42,769 bases of DNA from Candidatus Peribacteria bacterium RIFOXYB1_FULL_54_35 (lineage in GTDB: Bacteria; Patescibacteriota; Gracilibacteria; Peribacterales; Peribacteraceae), in contig MFYJ01000007.1 in NCBI GenBank assembly GCA_001787755.1, positions 1 through 42,769 of the forward strand. The letters run 5' to 3'. The notes beneath the pieces were generated by a model that saw only the letters and a list, made by a program, of their open reading frames with translations, ran no database searches and had not been told where the DNA came from. Shown in pieces: positions 1-6,407 of this stretch (positions are counted from its first letter, which is position 1; every line of letters starts with the position of its first letter). Both the position numbers and the translations under genes were made by a program.

Positions 1-72
1 CGCTTCAATCACCGCCAGACTTCCCTCGAAGAGCAGACAGAACTGTTGCTCGATCTGGTGGCAGATTTGTAA
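1..72 (+). CDS. C-terminal end of an unknown gene (partial)
   Basis: Frame 1 is open from the first base and ends at a TAA at 70-72, giving 23 residues that finish with a hydrophobic/acidic helix-like stretch (EEQTELLLDLVADL). The composition looks coding, but no family can be named from so short a tail. The gene would run in the same direction as trpS, with 600 non-coding bases between them. It could also be chance. Confidence 0.4.
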   Translation, partial: RFNHRQTSLEEQTELLLDLVADL

Positions 73-278
73 CATTACCCTTTAGAAAAAGTGCCAAAGA
101 AGGAATTTCCTTCAACGAGCCCGGGATGGCACCGAGTGTGCCGGGAATTGTTCATTGTGAAAAGTGCCAGGGTGAGAAGCTGACACCGCTGTACCATCGG
201 TACGACTGCACCGACTGCGAAGTTGCGGGTCATTGGTGCGTGTGCAGTCCGCTCCAGCGGACAGCGCAGCGAGGTTAA

Positions 279-323
279 ACCTCCTCCCTCACCCTGGCTT
301 GGTTCTTTGGGGAAAGAACGTGT
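279..323 (+). repeat. Intergenic hairpin repeat, copy 1
   Basis: This stretch resembles 538-583: a CCTCCTCC-type pyrimidine lead, CACC, a GG(C/T)-rich linker, a hairpin whose right arm ends AAAGAACGTG. The inner stem here is GTTCTTT / AAAGAAC with a GGGG loop. Two diverged copies within 300 bases suggest a dispersed repeat family. Confidence 0.5.
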
Positions 324-450
324 AAGAATAGTGCTGTACTGGACAGTGGTCTGCAATGGTTTTCCGGCTGTTTTTATGGAGCCGGGGTGGGAAAACTGCT
401 CCATGTCCTAGGCCATGTTCCGGGGGCTTTTTTTGAGATGCTCCCCGATG

Positions 451-490
451 CATGCCGCAGACTGCGGCATGAGAAGCCCGATTGCTTCTC
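451..490 (+). repeat. Two abutting palindromic hairpins
   Basis: CATGCCGCAG and CTGCGGCATG (451-471) form a perfect 10-bp inverted repeat around one base. GAGAAGC (471-477) and GCTTCTC (484-490) form a second stem that begins where the first ends. The arrangement could be cruciform-forming or an RNA structure. No gene is associated. Confidence 0.55.
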
Positions 491-542
491 GAGAATATGC
501 CGCACCGAACCGCGACTTGCAGTGAGACCAGGAATGGCCTCC

Positions 543-590
543 TCCTCCCACCTCGGCGTTGTTCTCTTCCAAGAAAAGAACGTGGGAGGA
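543..590 (+). repeat. Intergenic hairpin repeat, copy 2 (long stem-loop)
   Basis: The outer arms TCCTCCCAC (543-551) and GTGGGAGGA (582-590) are exactly complementary, and an inner stem GTTCTCTT (561-568) pairs with AAAAGAAC (574-581) with one mismatch. The core is related to the hairpin at 302-319. It lies 86 bases upstream of trpS and lacks a following T-run, so it is not a typical terminator. It could be a leader structure or a dispersed repeat. Confidence 0.5.
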
Positions 591-676
591 ATCTATGCTT
601 CTATTGTTATTATGCAATAATTTTATAAAGATTTTCTCCAGTAGTTATTTCTGCCTGGAAGCGCTAGCATACGTTC

Positions 677-1633
677 ATGCGCGTGCTCTCCGCCATGCAG
701 CCCTCCGGGCAGCTGCACCTGGGTAACTACTTCGGTTCCATGAAACCGAATCTCGATTTCCTCGCGCAGTCGGAGGACAGCTACTTCTTCATCGCCGATC
801 TCCACGCCCTTACCTCGGTGCAGGATCCCGCACTTCTCCGGCAGTACAGGGAAGATGCCATCCTGGGTTATCTTGCGGCGGGATTTGATCCCGAGAAGGC
901 GGTGATTTTCTACCAGTCCGAGGTGCCCGAGCACACGGAGCTCCTGTGGATTCTTTCCACGGTGTCCCCCGTGGGCTTGCTGGAGCGTGCGGTGAGTTAT
1001 AAGGAGAAAGTGGAGAAGGGTATTTCCGCTTCCGTCGGTTTGTTTGCGTATCCTGTGCTGCAGGCGGCGGACATCCTGCTGTATGGCGCGGACAAGGTCC
1101 CCGTCGGGAAAGACCAGAAACAGCATGTGGAGATGGCGAGGGATATCGCCATCAAGTTCAACAACCAGTTCGGGGATGTTCTCACGGTGCCGGAACCGGT
1201 GATCGGTGAGGACGTTGCGGTGGTCCCCGGTATAGACGGGCAGAAGATGAGCAAGAGCTACGGCAATACCATTCCGCTCTTCGGAGAGGAGAAGGAAGTG
1301 AAGAAGGCGATTATGGGGATTGTGACCGATTCCAAGGAGAAAGATGATCCCAAGGATCCTGAAACCTGCATCATCTATCAGATTCACCGCCTCATGCTGG
1401 GAAAAAAGGAGGCTCTTGCCCTGGCAAAGGAGTACCGCAGCGGGCTCCCGTACGGGGAAGCCAAGAAGAAGCTCTTTCAGTCGTACATGGAGTTCTTTGG
1501 GCCTATGCGCCAGCGCAGGGAGACAATTTCTCTGAAAGAGGCACGGCATGTGCTGGATGAAGGGGCCAAAAAAGCCCGCTCTGCAGCCCAGAAGACGATG
1601 GAGGAGGTGCGCAGGGCCGTTGGATTGAGATAG
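677..1633 (+). CDS. trpS: Tryptophanyl-tRNA synthetase
   Basis: Class I aminoacyl-tRNA synthetase that charges tRNA-Trp with tryptophan using ATP, in the cytoplasm. The 318 residues match the usual bacterial size (about 320-340). The HIGH motif appears as HLGN (residues 14-17), following the typical SAMQPSG opening, and the KMSKS loop is at 190-194 in GIDGQKMSKSYGN. The central GLFAYPVLQAADILLY block is also characteristic of TrpS. The ATG at 677 puts HLGN at the expected distance; no Shine-Dalgarno is seen, and a weak TANNNT box (TAGCAT) lies just before the start, consistent with a leaderless message. Complete and ordinary; the next gene follows in the same direction but has its own promoter. 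Confidence 0.97.
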   Translation: MRVLSAMQPSGQLHLGNYFGSMKPNLDFLAQSEDSYFFIADLHALTSVQDPALLRQYREDAILGYLAAGFDPEKAVIFYQSEVPEHTELLWILSTVSPVGLLERAVSYKEKVEKGISASVGLFAYPVLQAADILLYGADKVPVGKDQKQHVEMARDIAIKFNNQFGDVLTVPEPVIGEDVAVVPGIDGQKMSKSYGNTIPLFGEEKEVKKAIMGIVTDSKEKDDPKDPETCIIYQIHRLMLGKKEALALAKEYRSGLPYGEAKKKLFQSYMEFFGPMRQRRETISLKEARHVLDEGAKKARSAAQKTMEEVRRAVGLR

Positions 1634-1653
1634 AGGCAGAAATTTGGTATAAT
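1625..1653 (+). promoter_or_regulatory. Sigma70-type promoter for the 1678 gene
   Basis: TTGAGA (1625-1630), a 17-base spacer, and a perfect TATAAT (1648-1653). It overlaps the 3' end of trpS. Transcription would begin near 1660, so the ATG at 1657 is too early and the ATG at 1678 becomes the likely start, with a leader of about 18 bases. Confidence 0.7.
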
Positions 1654-1677
1654 GGTATGAACATACCAACACATACC

Positions 1678-2367
1678 ATGAAGAACCGAAGATCCGTACG
1701 CGTCCTCTCCGCAGCGCTCCTGGGGGTGATGACTATTCCAGTCGCAGTGCAGCACGTACTGCAAGGTTCTATCGTGAGTGACGAAGGAGAATATGCCATC
1801 TTCCGTTCTCTGGATGACGACGGAATGAATTTCCATGGAGAGGACATCCGCCCGGATGTCATCGAGTACCAGAGTACGTTCCGTGCACAGCGACGCGCGT
1901 ATTCCCGTGCCGTGGAACGCTGCCGTGACCGGCTTAGGGAGGGGGAGGATATCGAGTGTCCGGATTTTAACGATCCTGAAACCTACGGGGTGGAGATAGA
2001 AGAGCCCGTGCATGCCGCGGCGGAAGAGGAAGTGCGTCAGGCTCCGAGCAGCCGCGAACTTGTTCGCCAGCTGAGCACCGAAGAGAGGGAATTGCTCCGT
2101 ACGTATACGCGTGCAGGGTTCTGCAGTACGACATTGGGTGAGTCTCTCTACGAGCTTTGCCGTGCCATTGTCGGCGAGGAGGACACCGAAACAGCACCCT
2201 CGGGATTCATCAATGACAATGTATTTCTCCACAGCCGTTACGCCGCACCGCGCCCGACCCTGAAATTGCGGTTGCAGATGCTGGACGAAGCGATCTCCGG
2301 TTCACGCGGCCGCCGTACCGACGTAGGTGGTCCCATGCGGTACCAGGGAGGCTTGTACAACAAGTGA
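1678..2367 (+). CDS. Secreted protein of unknown function
   Basis: No family was recognised. From the ATG at 1678 the 229-residue product begins MKNRRSVRVLSAALLG, a basic n-region followed by a hydrophobic core, that is, a Sec signal peptide. The rest is acidic and Glu/Arg-rich, with at least four cysteines (CRDR, CPDF, CSTTL, CRAI) that might pair outside the membrane, and a basic, Gly/Arg-rich end. An upstream ATG at 1657 is in frame but lies only three bases after the -10 box, so it was not chosen. It stands alone between trpS and maf. It is probably an exported or membrane-attached protein; the partner and role are unknown. Confidence 0.75.
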   Translation: MKNRRSVRVLSAALLGVMTIPVAVQHVLQGSIVSDEGEYAIFRSLDDDGMNFHGEDIRPDVIEYQSTFRAQRRAYSRAVERCRDRLREGEDIECPDFNDPETYGVEIEEPVHAAAEEEVRQAPSSRELVRQLSTEERELLRTYTRAGFCSTTLGESLYELCRAIVGEEDTETAPSGFINDNVFLHSRYAAPRPTLKLRLQMLDEAISGSRGRRTDVGGPMRYQGGLYNK

Positions 2368-2414
2368 GTATCAGGATTTGAGAGGATCCATCCGTTGAAC
2401 ACCGGTGGTGGAAA

Positions 2415-2469
2415 GCGGTAAGCGATCAGCGATAAGTGTAAGGCGCGTTTCGCTTGCCGCTTATCGCTC
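2415..2469 (+). repeat. Heptad-periodic inverted repeat
   Basis: AGCGATAAG (2428-2436) is complementary to CTTATCGCT (2460-2468), and the flanks extend an imperfect stem around a CGTTT loop. Both arms show a 7-base period: GTAAGCG, ATCAGCG, ATAAGTG, TAAGGCG on the left and CGCTTGC, CGCTTAT, CGCTCCC on the right. It lies between the secreted unknown and maf and belongs to the same style of element as those at 3126, 4283 and 16265. Confidence 0.65.
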
Positions 2470-2531
2470 CCAGTTTGCCCTCTTTTTTGAAACATTGAGT
2501 GTTTTGATCTGGTTGTTTAGTATGCTGATGT

Positions 2532-3116
2532 ATGAGCACCCTTTTTGTGCTTGCATCGGCGAGTCCGCAGCGCAGACTGCTTCTCCAGGGCCTTGGTCTG
2601 GATTTCATCGTTTGTGCGAGTGAGAAGGCCGAGTCAGTGTGCATGGAGGCAGATCCGGCGGAGCGTGCAAAAATACTCGCACGCCTGAAGGCGGATGATG
2701 TTTCTACGCAGTACCCTGATGCTTGGGTTCTCGGGGGTGATACGCTGGTTGTCTCTTCCCGGGGGGAGCTCCTTGAGAAACCACTCAATGCGGATGACGC
2801 ACGGCGCATGCTCCGTCTCCATAGCGGCTCGGTTTCCGCTGTGCATTCAACGCTGTGCCTCAGGAGTCCTGCCGGAGAGTTCTATGAGGGGCTTTCGACG
2901 TCGAAAGTATATTTCCGGGAGCTTTCGGATGAGGATATTGCATGGTGGATTGGAACAGAGCTGTGGCGGGACCGTTCGGGTGCTTTTCAGATTGACGGCC
3001 AGGGGCAGCTCCTCATCTCGCATATGGAAGGGGACTGGTCGGGTGTGGTGGGGTTGCCGGTGTTCCTGTTCGGGGAACTCTGCAGGCGGGCAGGCCTTGT
3101 TTTGCTTCCAAAGTGA
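2532..3116 (+). CDS. maf: Maf-family nucleotide pyrophosphatase
   Basis: Maf/YhdE/YceF proteins hydrolyse nucleoside triphosphates, including modified or non-canonical ones, to monophosphates and are linked to septum control. The 194-residue product carries the opening signature LASASPQRRLLL (about residues 7-18), the GGDTLVV block around 68-74 with its Asp, and the GAFQIDGQG segment with the conserved Gln and Asp. The length is normal. The ATG at 2532 gives the standard N-terminus; it has no Shine-Dalgarno, and TATGCT ends five bases before it. It converges on suhB, with a perfect inverted repeat between their stops. Confidence 0.93.
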   Translation: MSTLFVLASASPQRRLLLQGLGLDFIVCASEKAESVCMEADPAERAKILARLKADDVSTQYPDAWVLGGDTLVVSSRGELLEKPLNADDARRMLRLHSGSVSAVHSTLCLRSPAGEFYEGLSTSKVYFRELSDEDIAWWIGTELWRDRSGAFQIDGQGQLLISHMEGDWSGVVGLPVFLFGELCRRAGLVLLPK

Positions 3117-3125
3117 TGAGAATAA

Positions 3126-3208
3126 GAGAGTAAGAGAATAAGAGGACTTTGTTCTACATCTCCTTTGGTTTTTACTGCTTTCCTCATTCCTCTTATTCTC
3201 TTACTCTC
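3126..3208. repeat. Perfect 21-bp inverted repeat built of heptamers
   Basis: The left arm 3126-3146 is exactly complementary to the right arm 3188-3208, with a 41-base loop. Each arm is three 7-base words of one type (GAGAGTA, AGAGAAT, AAGAGGA). It fills the gap between the convergent genes maf (stop at 3116) and suhB (stop at 3221), so it could end transcription from both sides, but the arms lack a clean T-run and the sequence is unusually purine/pyrimidine-biased. Confidence 0.8.
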
Positions 3209-3220
3209 CTCCCTCTTCTC

Positions 3221-4048
3221 TCACGTGAGGTTCTTCTCAAATACAAATGTGCAGAGCTCCTCAAAAATCGGTGCAGTGGAAGCGACGGCCAGGAGTCCTG
3301 AGCGTTTGTTTTTTGGTTCGAGAAACTCGTACCGGTACTTGCCTCCGGCCTCTTCCATCATGAGGAACCCCGCTGCGATGTCCCATAGCCGGATGCCCCT
3401 GAAGAACGCCCCGTCGTTCTGTCCAAGAAGAATTTCTCCAAGCTCCTGGATGGCGCAGCCATAGTTTTCCATCGAGGCACAGAACGGCATGGAGGCGTAC
3501 CAGGCACCATCTTTCCCCTCTACCGCGCGGCGCAGGATATTCGATGAGAGAATCGCATCATGCATTCCCTTCGTCTGCCGCAGCGAAACTTTCTGCCCGT
3601 TGATGGTGGCTCCTTTCCCGAGTGCCCCCTGGTACAGCTGCTTGAGAAAGGGCATGTACATCACTCCGGCTTGGAATGCGCCGTTCTTCTGCACAGTGAC
3701 GATCGTGCCGAAGTTCTCTTTGCCATGGACGAAGTTCGTTGTTCCATCCAGCGGATCGATGATCCACTCATAGGGGGAGTCGGGATTTCCCAAATCATCT
3801 GCTCCTTCTTCCTCTGCGATGAACCGGTGATCCGGGAAGTGGCTCTGAATGGCGGAGATGATGGCATCCTGCGCGAGTTGATCCGCCTCTGTAATGAGGT
3901 CGATAGGAGAGCTCTTTGTGCCTACCTCCAGCCGATCAGTTGCATGTGCTCCAAAGACGGCATGGTGCTTATCCACGAGTAAATCTGCAGCCCTCAGTAC
4001 TGCCTCATTTGCGATTTCCAGCAGCGTTTCAACGGAGGGATTGCTCAT
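3221..4048 (-). CDS. suhB: Inositol monophosphatase family protein (SuhB-like)
   Basis: Mg-dependent phosphatase of the IMPase/FBPase superfamily, removing phosphate from inositol phosphates or related sugar phosphates. The 275-residue length is typical. Metal-binding motifs are intact: EE at 79-80 (FIAEEE), IIDPLDGTTNFVHG at about 96-109 with Asp98 and Asp101, and the C-terminal LWDIAAGFLMMEEAGG block. The ATG at 4046-4048 overlaps the stop of a small acidic reading frame by four bases, which implies translational coupling. Substrate could be inositol phosphate, a nucleotide such as PAP, or fructose-1,6-bisphosphate; sequence alone does not decide. Confidence 0.92.
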   Translation of the reverse strand: MSNPSVETLLEIANEAVLRAADLLVDKHHAVFGAHATDRLEVGTKSSPIDLITEADQLAQDAIISAIQSHFPDHRFIAEEEGADDLGNPDSPYEWIIDPLDGTTNFVHGKENFGTIVTVQKNGAFQAGVMYMPFLKQLYQGALGKGATINGQKVSLRQTKGMHDAILSSNILRRAVEGKDGAWYASMPFCASMENYGCAIQELGEILLGQNDGAFFRGIRLWDIAAGFLMMEEAGGKYRYEFLEPKNKRSGLLAVASTAPIFEELCTFVFEKNLT

Positions 4049-4182
4049 GTCACCTCGTCTTCGACAGGATCATGCCCTTCGCCGATCATCTCTCCAATGT
4101 CGTCACCCATGTTGTAGGTTCCTTCTTCCGGCTGACAGGTGTTCTTGTCATCCTCATCGTCGTCGTCACCATCAAGGAACAT
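4045..4182 (-). CDS. Small acidic protein (45 aa) coupled to suhB
   Basis: A 45-residue frame opening MFLDGDDDDEDDKN and ending GEGHDPVEDEVT, very rich in Asp and Glu with one Cys. Its TGA overlaps the suhB ATG (ATGA), and a strong promoter lies 29 bases upstream, so a translated frame is expected exactly here. No family is recognised. It could be a charged regulatory or metal-buffering peptide, or simply a coupling leader for suhB. The frame is open further upstream, but the promoter position rules out an earlier start. No Shine-Dalgarno is present. Confidence 0.5.
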   Translation of the reverse strand: MFLDGDDDDEDDKNTCQPEEGTYNMGDDIGEMIGEGHDPVEDEVT

Positions 4183-4210
4183 GATGAATGTGGGGAAAGA
4201 ATGTAAGGTG

Positions 4211-4239
4211 ATTGTAGAGTGCCTGGTGGCATATGACAA
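4211..4239 (-). promoter_or_regulatory. Promoter of the small acidic ORF-suhB operon
   Basis: Reading the minus strand: TTGTCA (4239-4234), a 17-base spacer, TACAAT (4216-4211). This is one of the best -35/-10 pairs in the window. The expected transcription start is near 4204, about 22 bases before the 4182 ATG. Confidence 0.7.
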
Positions 4240-4282
4240 CGAGAGTCTGGCTGGTTTCCTGAGATTTTTTCTGATGGGTAAG

Positions 4283-4405
4283 ATCCAAGATGCAAATGAC
4301 AAGTTGTTCCAAAGAAGAAACAACCTCCGAATTCCAAAAGAATTGTTTGAATGTTGAGTAGTGTGATTTGGTATTTATTTGCATCTTGTCATTTGCATCT
4401 TGGAT
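4283..4405. repeat. Perfect 21-bp inverted repeat built of heptamers
   Basis: The arm 4283-4303 is exactly complementary to 4385-4405, separated by 81 bases. The arms divide into three 7-base words (ATCCAAG, ATGCAAA, TGACAAG), and the right side continues the period leftward (GCATCTT, GTCATTT, GCATCTT). It lies between the YgjP-like gene and the suhB promoter. The arm length is the same as at 3126-3208 although the sequence differs. Confidence 0.8.
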
Positions 4406-4438
4406 TTTCCGAAGGTTGGTTTCCCAGGCAATCCGGGA

Positions 4439-5140
4439 TCAGAGTGTTGGCAGACGGTGATTCTGCAGCTGGTCCCGCAGGGCACAATACCTTGGCAGAG
4501 CCTCTTTCACGAGGTTCCAGTAGGCCGGGGAATGATCTGCATGCTTTCGATGTGCGAGTTCGTGGATGACGATGTACCGGAGCAGGGAGGGTGGCACGAA
4601 GAGCAGTGCTGCATTCAGCATGATGATTCCCCGTGGGGAACAGCTGCCCCACTGCGAGGAGGCGAACCGCAGCCGCACACATTGTATGTGTATGCCGAGC
4701 GTCTGCTCATTCACCCTCTCCACGAACCGGTACAAGCGGTTGCTCTCCCTCTCTGCGATGATGTTCCAGAGAAACCGGTGCAGTGCAGCGCGTCGTGTAC
4801 GAGGACCCACAGAAACGATCCATCCTTTCCTCGTGCGCGCCGCAGAGAGTTTCGTGCCTGCACGAAGCGCAATCTCATATCTTTTCCCGTTCGCAAGTGC
4901 TATGACATCTCTCTGTTTTCCACTGAGCAGGCCTTTGAACGGATGGATGTACACAATGTGTTTCTCCTCTCTGAGGAGCTGCTTCGTCATCCTATCGAGC
5001 AGGTCTTCCACATGTTCGTGCTCTTCTGTTTTCGAGAGGTTCCGTGCAAGGCGAATGATGATTGTGTCTTCCCGAAACACCGCGCGCGAGTGTTTGTTGC
5101 AGGTTCTTTCCACTCGGTGCGGATAGAGGTTCTTCGCCAT
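4439..5140 (-). CDS. YgjP-type metal-dependent hydrolase (DUF45/M48-like)
   Basis: Members of this family have a zincin-type HExxH site and are often found in repair or housekeeping settings; the true substrate is unknown. The 233-residue product shows the family C-terminus: FASSQWGSCSPRG, then YIVIHELAHRKHADHSPAYW with His193, Glu194, His197 and His203 as metal or catalytic candidates. The length matches the family (about 230-240). The N-terminal half is basic and divergent, as usual. The ATG at 5138-5140 is preceded by a TATACT box 11 bases upstream. It stands alone, transcribed toward suhB. Confidence 0.9.
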   Translation of the reverse strand: MAKNLYPHRVERTCNKHSRAVFREDTIIIRLARNLSKTEEHEHVEDLLDRMTKQLLREEKHIVYIHPFKGLLSGKQRDVIALANGKRYEIALRAGTKLSAARTRKGWIVSVGPRTRRAALHRFLWNIIAERESNRLYRFVERVNEQTLGIHIQCVRLRFASSQWGSCSPRGIIMLNAALLFVPPSLLRYIVIHELAHRKHADHSPAYWNLVKEALPRYCALRDQLQNHRLPTL

Positions 5141-5151
5141 AGAGGCGAGTG

Positions 5152-5181
5152 AGTATAGAACAGGAGGAAGCGGGTTGTCCG
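5152..5181 (-). promoter_or_regulatory. Likely promoter of the YgjP-like gene
   Basis: On the minus strand CGGACA (5181-5176), 18 bases, TATACT (5157-5152), which ends 11 bases before the ATG at 5140, giving a leader of about five bases. The -35 match is moderate and the -10 match is good. Confidence 0.45.
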
Positions 5182-5285
5182 GATACTTGCATGTTTATAT
5201 AAATATGTTCTTGTAACATACAAGAAAGCTATTTTTTGGCTTTCTGAAGCCCAAAATGGCTATTTGTTAAGCAGTGTATTTCCCC

Positions 5286-6185
5286 TCATAAGTTTTTCCA
5301 CCGTCTCCTCGGGGAGAGCTCTTCCCGGTTCTCCTGTGGCTCCTCGGGTGGAGGAGGATTCTCAAACAATTGCTGGAGCCTGTGAGCTTCCCTGAGGAGG
5401 TCTGTACAGGTCTGCAGGTGTGCCAGGGATTTCCCCAGAGCGGCATTGGCATCCTCGAATCCTTCTATGGTGCTCAGTCCCATCAGCTGGGTTTCTCCTT
5501 CCTCAAAGCAGGTGAATGCTTCAGAGGTTTTCTCGAACGCTTCCGGTCCGAGTTCCGTGTTCTGCGTCATGAGGAAGAGCTGGTGCAGGAGGTGTGCCAC
5601 CCACGTGAGGGAGCGGTCAGCTTCTACACGGAGTTCTGCGAGAAGGGCGGGAACTCTGTAGGCACTATGAAGGTTTTGCTTCGCTTCTATGAGATCTTCT
5701 CTGCCCGTGAAGACGTCATTTCCCACTCCCTTGAGCAGCGCGTCGAGCGCCGGAAGGAATGCATCCTCTGCGAGGAGCGCCTGATCCCGCAACACGCTTG
5801 ATATGCCGGGGATACTCTCCATGTACTGGCGTTTCTTCTCGTGCAGTCCGCGGTCCAGCACCAGTTCTCTCTGGTAGCAGTGGAGGAGCGTGGAGAACTG
5901 CGCGTCGCGGTTCGCTCGCCGCAGATCCTCCCGGCACCTCTCACGGTTCGCCAGAAGATCCTCTGTGTTTTTCTTCTGGAAGCTGTAGAACAATTCCACA
6001 CCTCTGCGTGTCTGCAGCATGATGATGCGGAAACCTTCTGCACGGTCGAATCTCCGTTGCCAAACCTCTTCCTCAGCGGTGGGTGGTTCCTGCGGTGCAG
6101 GCTCCGCTGTTTCCTGCGCGTACGCTGCAGCTGAGAAGCTGAAGACGGTACAGAGGGCAACAGTGGTGAGGTGAAAACGATTCAT
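5286..6185 (-). CDS. Secreted alpha-helical protein of unknown function
   Basis: No family was recognised. From the ATG at 6183-6185 the 299-residue product opens MNRFHLTTVALCTVFSFSAAAYAQE, a Sec signal peptide with an AYAQ cleavage site, followed by a Pro/Glu linker and a long mostly helical region rich in Glu, Leu and Arg. The end is basic (PRRRWKNL). An in-frame ATG 90 bases further upstream was rejected because it puts the signal peptide inside the protein and the extra codons lie in a dispersed repeat (6232-6272). It follows the glucoamylase gene after a 222-base gap, so co-transcription is uncertain. Confidence 0.75.
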   Translation of the reverse strand: MNRFHLTTVALCTVFSFSAAAYAQETAEPAPQEPPTAEEEVWQRRFDRAEGFRIIMLQTRRGVELFYSFQKKNTEDLLANRERCREDLRRANRDAQFSTLLHCYQRELVLDRGLHEKKRQYMESIPGISSVLRDQALLAEDAFLPALDALLKGVGNDVFTGREDLIEAKQNLHSAYRVPALLAELRVEADRSLTWVAHLLHQLFLMTQNTELGPEAFEKTSEAFTCFEEGETQLMGLSTIEGFEDANAALGKSLAHLQTCTDLLREAHRLQQLFENPPPPEEPQENREELSPRRRWKNL

Positions 6186-6231
6186 GGAGGAGAAGGGTAG
6201 CGGCACTCTACCATAGGATACTGCCGTCTCA

Positions 6232-6368
6232 CCAGCCTTCGCCCCTGCGGGGCTACGGCCGGCAAGATTGGTCATTTTTCAATTTCCGGAAGTGCTGCGT
6301 CTGCGTGCCGTAACGCCGCTTTGAATGAAGGAGATACGGCACTACGGCGTGCAGGCAGGGAGCCTGCC
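6232..6368. repeat. Dispersed GC-rich repeat plus hairpins
   Basis: 6232-6272 (CCAGCCTTCGCC ... GGCCGGCAAG) resembles the reverse complement of the repeats at 40457 and 41384. Downstream, GTGCCGTA (6305-6312) pairs with TACGGCAC (6335-6342), and GGCAGG (6354-6359) pairs with CCTGCC (6363-6368). The block fills the space between GH15 and the secreted unknown. Confidence 0.45.
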
Positions 6369-6407
6369 CGGCGAAGTCTTGGCGAAGTCGGGTAAGCCCG
6401 TGAGTAT

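Larger units (their letters stand above)
73..676. other. Intergenic region rich in stem-loops
   Basis: No convincing gene was found in these 604 bases; the short open frames on both strands lack family features and run across the hairpins. The stretch holds a palindrome at 99-113 (GAAGGAATTTCCTTC), a GGCAC/GTGCC hairpin near 128-145, a hairpin with a GTTCTTT/AAAGAAC stem at 302-319, a 10-bp stem at 451-471, a 7-bp stem at 471-490, and a long stem-loop at 543-590. It may be a mobile-repeat landing area or a structured RNA; nothing here decides between them. Confidence 0.6.

Noticed and set aside
75-404. 109-codon minus-strand frame before trpS
   Set aside because: It runs through several palindromes and shows no domain or plausible start signal.
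623-1672. 349-codon open frame on the minus strand
   Set aside because: It is the antisense shadow of trpS, whose motifs are clear; the translated product is His/Leu/Arg-rich with no family features.
4379-5152. 257-codon open frame on the plus strand
   Set aside because: Antisense shadow of the YgjP-like gene, which has a complete HELAH site and a promoter.
6186-6275. Upstream start for the secreted protein at 5286-6185
   Set aside because: The added residues come from a dispersed repeat and would bury the signal peptide.
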